Notes under the pieces: model-generated
What the model saw: only the letters and a program-made list of their open reading frames with translations
The model's database searches: none
What the model was told of the DNA's origin: nothing
Shown: positions 59,652 to 64,000 of the stretch, one piece after another
How positions within the stretch are numbered: the first letter of the stretch is position 1
Layout: each line of letters opens with the position of its first letter
Translations under genes and position numbers: made by a program
NCBI RefSeq assembly: GCF_041859935.1
Contig: NZ_JBFLGE010000001.1
Source of the DNA: Methanospirillum sp028695895
Lineage (GTDB): Archaea > Halobacteriota > Methanomicrobia > Methanomicrobiales > Methanospirillaceae
Strand: one strand, 5' to 3'
DNA: 64,000 bases

Positions 59652-60488
59652 TTATGACGAAAAAAGTTTACGTAATTCATCTGTTCCTGCATATGCCGTG
59701 CAGTCAAGGGTGATTGGAGTTACAGAAATATTCCCTTTATGGATAGCATGCACATCAGTTCCTTCAGGAGCATCAGTCACCAGCGGACCATTTATCCAGT
59801 AATATGGTTTACCTCTTGGATCAAGCCTTTTTTCAACACCAGTGATGAACAAATGCTCAGCAAGATGAGTAATTTCATAACCTCCGGTAATAACAGATGG
59901 AATGTTAACATTAATAACATGGGTAAAGGAAGGAAATCCTTTCTCAATGATCTGGGAAATAACATAACGAATAACACCCTTTGTTTCAAAAAACCTGTCA
60001 ACAAGATTTTTTGCATCTTCAAACTTCTCTTTTTGATCCTCTATCTGTAGGGAAAAAGCAACAGCAGGGTAACCGTGATTTGCAGCTTCAAGTGCTGCGC
60101 CAACAGTGCCTGATGTTGTTATTGCCTCATAGGATAGATTTTCACCGATATTTATGCCTGAAACAATAAGGTCTGGTTTAACACCCAGGGCAAATAGGGC
60201 AAGTATCACAGAGTCGGTTGGTTTACCACCCACTGCATAGGCAGTAATATCCCCTCTGTTTACAGTGTTAACCCTGAGCGGTTCAAAAATTGAAAGAGAT
60301 CTTCCAACAGCACTCTGCTGCGTTGCCGGGGCACATATTACCACATCTGATATTTCCTGAAGGGCATCATAAGCAGCCCATAATCCCTCTGAATTTATCC
60401 CATCATCGTTAGTAAGAAGAATACAAGGCTTTTTCCAGGTAACATAGGGTTTTGAGGCTGTTGTGTCAGGAGGAGAACCTGAAATCAT
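59652..60488 (-). CDS. surE: 5'/3'-nucleotidase SurE
   Basis: Metal-dependent nucleotidase and broad survival-protein phosphatase. The N-terminal metal motif is LLTNDDGINSEGL (about 26-38), followed by QQSAVGRSLSIFEPL, VGGKPTDSVILAL, and VSGINIGENLSYEAITTSGTVGAA (about 111-134), all diagnostic. At 278 residues it carries a short N-terminal extension (about 20 residues) beyond the usual start; no internal ATG lies closer to the motif. The gene precedes rpiA in direction. Confidence 0.94.
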   Translation of the reverse strand: MISGSPPDTTASKPYVTWKKPCILLTNDDGINSEGLWAAYDALQEISDVVICAPATQQSAVGRSLSIFEPLRVNTVNRGDITAYAVGGKPTDSVILALFALGVKPDLIVSGINIGENLSYEAITTSGTVGAALEAANHGYPAVAFSLQIEDQKEKFEDAKNLVDRFFETKGVIRYVISQIIEKGFPSFTHVINVNIPSVITGGYEITHLAEHLFITGVEKRLDPRGKPYYWINGPLVTDAPEGTDVHAIHKGNISVTPITLDCTAYAGTDELRKLFSS

Positions 60489-60627
60489 GTATCCCGATTA
60501 TTAGTTCTTCTGCCTCTTAAATGATGGAGAAAAATGAGTAAATAAATAGACTTATTAATGATATTGAAAGAGAAGTCCCTGACCTTGAATCGGATTATTT
60601 TTTTTCTGATCCCGCTAACAAGTAGCG

Positions 60628-61527
60628 ATGAATGTTTTGCTTGCTGAATATGCTGTCAGCCATGATCCAACTTTAGCCCCGGAAGGTCGCGCGATGCTGG
60701 ATATACTGACAAAAAGTTTTACAAAAATCGGGTACAATGTTTTCAGTCCTGTACCAGGAAAGGACTTTTCTGAAGAGATTATTAGACTGGGTACTGTGTG
60801 TGATGAGGGACTGGTTATTGCACCTGACCATCTACTTGCAAAATTTACCAAAACCCTCGAGGATGTAACCAGGAACATTGGTTGCAATTCATTTTCAATC
60901 GCAATATGTGCTAATAAGAAAAAAACAGGTCAGATTTTAAAATCAAATGGAATAGATGTGCCTGAAGAAGTTTCTTCAGGAAAGAGAATAGTAAAAGAGG
61001 TCACAGGATGCGGAGCAGTTGGTGTAAGATTAACAGACAAATCTGCAGAAAAATGGGAATTTGGACAGGAATATATCGAAGGTGAACATTATTCCATGAG
61101 TCTTGTCGGCGGGCGGGTTGTAGGTGAAGTGTGTCTTTACTTCACTGGAAAAAGTCCATTACTACTTGCATTAAACCGGCAGGATATCAGGTTTGAACAG
61201 GATGGGACAGTCAGATATCTTGGTGGGGAGACACCGGTAGAACATCCAAAAAAAGAAGAGATGTATGCCATAGCATCAAAAACCGTAGAAGTATTAGGAT
61301 GCCAGGGGTACGTGGGAGTTGACATGGTTGTTTCCCATGACCGGATAGTGGTAGTTGATGTAAATCCCAGGCCAACTACCAGCATCATCGGCATAACAGC
61401 ATGTATGGAGGAAGAGTTTGCACAGGTGATCCTGGATGCTTCATATGGACGATCACCGGAATCAGTTCACCTTACCGGCCATGCTTTCTTCTCTTCAGAG
61501 GGTCAGGTCACCTATGATAGGAATTGA
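60628..61527 (+). CDS. mfnD: Tyramine-glutamate ligase of methanofuran synthesis
   Basis: An ATP-grasp ligase that adds glutamate to tyramine in methanofuran biosynthesis. The 299-residue protein matches MfnD-type proteins: the start MNVLLAEYAVSHDPTLAPEGRAM, ATP-binding strands around VPEEVSSGKRIVKE, EYIEGEHYSMSLVGGR, and the metal-binding VVDVNPRPTTS (about 249-259). Its stop overlaps mfnF by 14 bases, so both steps of the same pathway are coupled. Identity is strengthened by that neighbour. Confidence 0.9.
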   Translation: MNVLLAEYAVSHDPTLAPEGRAMLDILTKSFTKIGYNVFSPVPGKDFSEEIIRLGTVCDEGLVIAPDHLLAKFTKTLEDVTRNIGCNSFSIAICANKKKTGQILKSNGIDVPEEVSSGKRIVKEVTGCGAVGVRLTDKSAEKWEFGQEYIEGEHYSMSLVGGRVVGEVCLYFTGKSPLLLALNRQDIRFEQDGTVRYLGGETPVEHPKKEEMYAIASKTVEVLGCQGYVGVDMVVSHDRIVVVDVNPRPTTSIIGITACMEEEFAQVILDASYGRSPESVHLTGHAFFSSEGQVTYDRN

Positions 61528-62437
61528 TATTGGCGGGGCAAACCTGAAAGTTGTGGATGAGCACGGCGCTCATATTCACTACTGTCCTTTATGGAAAGAG
61601 ACATCTATCAAAGAAATATTGCAGGAGTACTCATCAGCTGATAATGCTGCGGTGGTGATGAGTGGCGAGCTTGCTGACTGTTTTGCATCAAAGCAGGAAG
61701 GAATTAATTTTCTCTATGATGCGGTCCGAAATGTCTTTCCCAATGCGAAATTTTATGGTATTGACGGAAAATTTCATACCAAACCAGTCAGTCAGATTGC
61801 AGCCGCAAACTGGCTTGTGATGGCTGATGTCCTTCGTTTTAAATACCCGGATTGTCTGCTGGTTGACATGGGAAGCACGACTACTGATATAGTCCCTCTA
61901 AATGCCTGGGAAACACTTAAAGGACAGACTGATTTTATCAGGCTTAAAACAGGGATGCTTCTTTATTATGGTCTTTTAAGAACTCCTGTATCTTCACTTA
62001 TCAGAAGGATCAATCCTGACGGGAATGATATCTTACTCAGTACTGAATATTTTGCCTGTTCAGGGGATGCCCACCTGCTCATGGAAATGATAACATCAGA
62101 TATGTATTCAACCGCCACCCCTGATTCATGCAGCACTTCATGGAATCATTGTCTCAGGCGGATGGCCAGGATGGTATGCGCAGATGTTCATGAAGTCGGA
62201 GAAGACCTGGTTCTTCAGATTGCAAGGGAATATGTAAATGAAGAAAACAAACTAATCACGAATGCCGTTAGTTCAATAATGAAAAAATATGGATGTGTGC
62301 GGATTATTGCAGTGGGTATAGGTTCGAAATTTTTGGCTTCATATTTAAATGCACATGATCTTGCAAGTGAGATGGGAACCTTGTCTGATGCAATACCTGC
62401 ATGGGCTGTCCGGGAGGCAGGTTTACGAATCGTCTGA
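61514..62437 (+). CDS. mfnF: Methanofuran synthesis enzyme MfnF (hydantoinase-like fold)
   Basis: Member of the hydantoinase/oxoprolinase-like family once annotated as a H4MPT-linked C1 pathway protein, now known as MfnF, which joins the tyramine-glutamate and furan parts of methanofuran. The ASKHA-type nucleotide-binding motifs are MIGIDIGGANLKVVD at the start and LLVDMGSTTTDIVPL (about 116-130). The ATG at 61514 gives the family's start (MIGIDIGG); an upstream frame to 61436 lies inside mfnD and is not needed. Length is 307 residues. Confidence 0.88.
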   Translation: MIGIDIGGANLKVVDEHGAHIHYCPLWKETSIKEILQEYSSADNAAVVMSGELADCFASKQEGINFLYDAVRNVFPNAKFYGIDGKFHTKPVSQIAAANWLVMADVLRFKYPDCLLVDMGSTTTDIVPLNAWETLKGQTDFIRLKTGMLLYYGLLRTPVSSLIRRINPDGNDILLSTEYFACSGDAHLLMEMITSDMYSTATPDSCSTSWNHCLRRMARMVCADVHEVGEDLVLQIAREYVNEENKLITNAVSSIMKKYGCVRIIAVGIGSKFLASYLNAHDLASEMGTLSDAIPAWAVREAGLRIV

Positions 62438-62652
62438 TTCTTTCCGGACTTTTCCTTGGTTTGTCTCTGGGCCTGACTCTTATCCTCTGGTCTCTGGGTA
62501 TCCCGTTCTTCTTTTTACTCTTCTTCATCCCCTTGATCCCATTCCTGGGAAGAAAAAAGAAGGTCAGCAGATGTCCGGTCTGCAGATGGGAAACTTCTGG
62601 AAATGAGCTTTTCTGCCCATATGATGGCACCAGGTTAGAAATGATAAAATGA
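62401..62652 (+). CDS. Small membrane protein with C-terminal zinc ribbon
   Basis: An 83-residue ORF overlapping the end of mfnF by 37 bases. It has two hydrophobic segments (about 11-33 and 34-47), a basic break GRKKK, and then a zinc ribbon with RCPVC and LFCPYDG (two cysteine knuckles, the second with one cysteine and a nearby aspartate). It may be a membrane-anchored zinc-ribbon protein. The start codon is uncertain because the region also encodes MfnF. Confidence 0.5.
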   Translation: MGCPGGRFTNRLILSGLFLGLSLGLTLILWSLGIPFFFLLFFIPLIPFLGRKKKVSRCPVCRWETSGNELFCPYDGTRLEMIK

Positions 62653-62856
62653 TATTATTCAAATAATGTCTGCTGCCCATATCTGTACATCTGTTTTTTT
62701 TTTGCAGGTCACTACCTGATGCTATGTAAACTGAAAAAGTATTCTGGTTGATTTTTTTGAGTGTTTCATATCGCCCGGACATATTATGGCGTTTTCAGGT
62801 ATGTCATATAAATTTTCTTCCTGCAGGATGATAAATGAAAGATGTATCATGAATGG

Positions 62857-63246
62857 TCATGACTTCTTTCCTTTCAACAATTCCCTGACTTTTTCAATCT
62901 CTTTTATCTTCTCTTCGTAATCTCCCACGATCTCATATTTAAGCTCTTCAAGAATATCATCAAGGGATTTTATCAGGTGATAGATCATGGTTGGTCTACC
63001 TTTCCCTTCCCTGGCATGCCTGATATCTTTCACCCACTTTCGTCTCATAAGATCAGAAATAGCAATGCTCACTTCAGGCTGTCTAAGATCACAAATCCGT
63101 TCAATTTCACGTGATGTCAGATCAATATCCCGGATAAGCAGGACCAAAACCCTGGCAGCATTTTTCTTTAGTCCTATATCCCAAAATAAAACAGCAATTT
63201 CTTCTTCCCCTTCTGAAAAATTTAAGAGTGAATTATTACCCACCAT
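62857..63246 (-). CDS. Winged-helix transcription regulator
   Basis: A 129-residue predicted DNA-binding protein of the ArsR/TrmB-like archaeal type. Residues 20-95 form the wHTH, with KNAARVLVLLIRDIDLTSREIERICDLRQPEVSIAISDLMRRKWV as the helix-turn-helix and the wing at GKGRPTMIYHL. A C-terminal coiled coil (about 95-127, charged, with EEKIKEIEKVRELL) should dimerise it. The regulated genes are unknown. It lies between mfnF and the histone gene. Confidence 0.85.
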   Translation of the reverse strand: MVGNNSLLNFSEGEEEIAVLFWDIGLKKNAARVLVLLIRDIDLTSREIERICDLRQPEVSIAISDLMRRKWVKDIRHAREGKGRPTMIYHLIKSLDDILEELKYEIVGDYEEKIKEIEKVRELLKGKKS

Positions 63247-63530
63247 AGTATGCCTTAGTTAGATATGATTGAATACTATATCACATCAAAGATATAACTT
63301 CCCTTTGATCAATATCAATTTTTTTATTAATTGATGCTAACAGATATATTGTAGTTTATTTTACAAAATACGGCAAATAATAAGATAAAAATAGTTCAGA
63401 GAAAAAAATGGAGGAAATATTTTTAGTAATCTCATATGTGACATGGTTGAATGATGTTGGAGTTTTCGATGATAATTTTTTAAATATTTTGGTCTTGAAC
63501 CTGGTTTTTTTAGAGTAATAAGAAATAATT

Positions 63531-63538
63531 TTTATATT
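63531..63538 (+). promoter_or_regulatory. TATA box of the histone gene
   Basis: TTTATATT about 31-38 bases before the ATG at 63569 fits an archaeal TATA box with a leader of about 10 bases. The 322-base gap before the histone gene is otherwise AT-rich and shows no other feature. Confidence 0.5.
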
Positions 63539-63568
63539 AGTATCACTATAATTGTTTTTGAATTAATT

Positions 63569-63778
63569 ATGGCAGACTTACCAATTGCAGCCGTAACGCG
63601 TGTTGCCAAAAATGCTGGTGCTGAGCGTGTCGGTGCCGATGCATCAGAGATCCTTGTGCAGAAAACTGAAGATTTTCTCGGGGAACTTGTACGGGAAGCA
63701 GTAAAGCTTGCAAACCATGCAGGCCGTAAGACTCTCAAAGAAGAAGACATTGAGATGGCTGCAGAAAAATTCGCTTAA
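63569..63778 (+). CDS. Archaeal histone (HMf type)
   Basis: A 69-residue single histone fold that dimerises and wraps DNA. The sequence fits HMf-type histones: LPIAAVTRVAKNAGAERVGADA (helix 1 and loop), the long central helix with KTEDFLGELVREAVKLANHAGRKTL, and KEEDIEMAAEKF at the end. The intermolecular DNA-binding arginines and the RKTL motif are present. Histones of this type are typical of Methanomicrobiales and other methanogens. Confidence 0.97.
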   Translation: MADLPIAAVTRVAKNAGAERVGADASEILVQKTEDFLGELVREAVKLANHAGRKTLKEEDIEMAAEKFA

Positions 63779-63779
63779 C

Positions 63780-63785
63780 TTTTTT
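63780..63785 (+). terminator. T-tract terminator after the histone gene
   Basis: Six T residues overlap the end of the histone stop region and more T-rich DNA follows, the expected terminator for a highly expressed short archaeal gene. Confidence 0.45.
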
Positions 63786-63945
63786 CTGTTTTCTCGCTTA
63801 CTCAGGATCCCTTTATAAATCAGGGATCTGATTCTGATAATGCAGGGGTTTTGCTGAATAATTTTCTATTCTGATTTCCTATTTTTGTCATTCTGTGATG
63901 AACTATAAAAATTTTACTTCCGTGAATATAAAAAAATTTGTTTAA

Positions 63946-64000
63946 TGCGAGGAGCCGGATTTGAACCGGCGAACCCCTACGGGATTAGGCCCTGAACCTA
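63946..64000 (-). tRNA. tRNA-Leu (anticodon CAG), 5' part beyond the window
   Basis: Minus-strand tRNA whose 3' part is complete. The T arm is GCCGG-TTCAAAT-CCGGC, the acceptor 3' strand TCCTCGC with discriminator A and no encoded CCA. The long variable arm (CCCGTAGGGG) marks a class II tRNA. The anticodon stem-loop is TAGG-TTCAGGG-CCTA, giving anticodon CAG for leucine CUG codons. The D arm and 5' acceptor strand lie beyond the window end. Confidence 0.88.

Noticed and set aside
1..64000. Insertion sequences, prophage genes or CRISPR arrays
   Set aside because: No transposase, integrase, phage structural gene or regularly spaced direct repeat was found on reading the window.

Overview
The window looks like chromosomal DNA of a methanogenic archaeon, most probably of the order Methanomicrobiales and Methanospirillum-like. 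Archaeal hallmarks are a hypusine-type aIF5A, TBP, an HMf-type histone, TATA-box promoters and tRNA genes without an encoded CCA end. Methanogenesis is indicated by an mfnD-mfnF pair for methanofuran synthesis. The many PAS-rich histidine kinases, the secreted CARDB, TPR and dockerin-like proteins and the AT-rich base composition fit Methanospirillum, but the genus is inferred from gene content, not from a search.

Layout. 1-5.1 kb: aIF5A (cut by the window edge), an inositol monophosphatase/FBPase-family enzyme, NAD kinase, a DUF169 protein and the first secreted proteins. 5.1-16.2 kb: CheW, a GNAT and a DUF2156 protein, a dockerin-like and a CAP-domain secreted protein, a complete bacterial-type ruvCAB operon, and a sensor kinase / receiver / stand-alone CheB cassette. 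16.3-22.9 kb: a DNA methyltransferase whose C-terminus carries an AT-hook-like motif and a canonical-looking PIP box, overlapping a convergent TPR gene; a sodium:solute symporter with a 34-residue companion protein; a Kup potassium transporter; a zinc-ribbon pair. 23.0-29.5 kb: tRNA-Arg(CCG), a rubredoxin-TPP-enzyme fusion, a candidate structured RNA, dihydroorotase, a DUF4349 lipoprotein, a UspA protein and a DUF2179-type membrane protein. 29.6-40.3 kb: a receiver-PAS-kinase, a membrane protein, and an AddB-like/AddA-like helicase-nuclease pair. 40.3-50.4 kb: 4-alpha-glucanotransferase, a GH57 enzyme, a putative HEPN protein, a bacterial-type ATP-phosphofructokinase, an ATP-NAD kinase-family protein with TrpB2, and an amino acid permease. 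50.6-64 kb: an ACT/DUF5612 protein, Sua5, a nucleotidyltransferase, a degenerate Cas4-like protein, DUF3467, ADP-forming and AMP-forming acetate activation enzymes facing apart, tbp, rpiA, surE, mfnD-mfnF, a winged-helix regulator, the histone, and the 3' part of tRNA-Leu(CAG).

Themes. Two bacterial-style DNA repair modules (RuvABC and AddAB-like) sit in one archaeal window. MalQ, GH57 and PfkA together suggest storage-polysaccharide turnover into glycolysis. Acd and Acs provide two energetically different routes between acetate and acetyl-CoA. No insertion sequence, prophage or CRISPR array was seen. The most unusual single object is the DNA methyltransferase with a predicted PCNA-binding tail, which would be a replication-linked methylation system in an archaeon.
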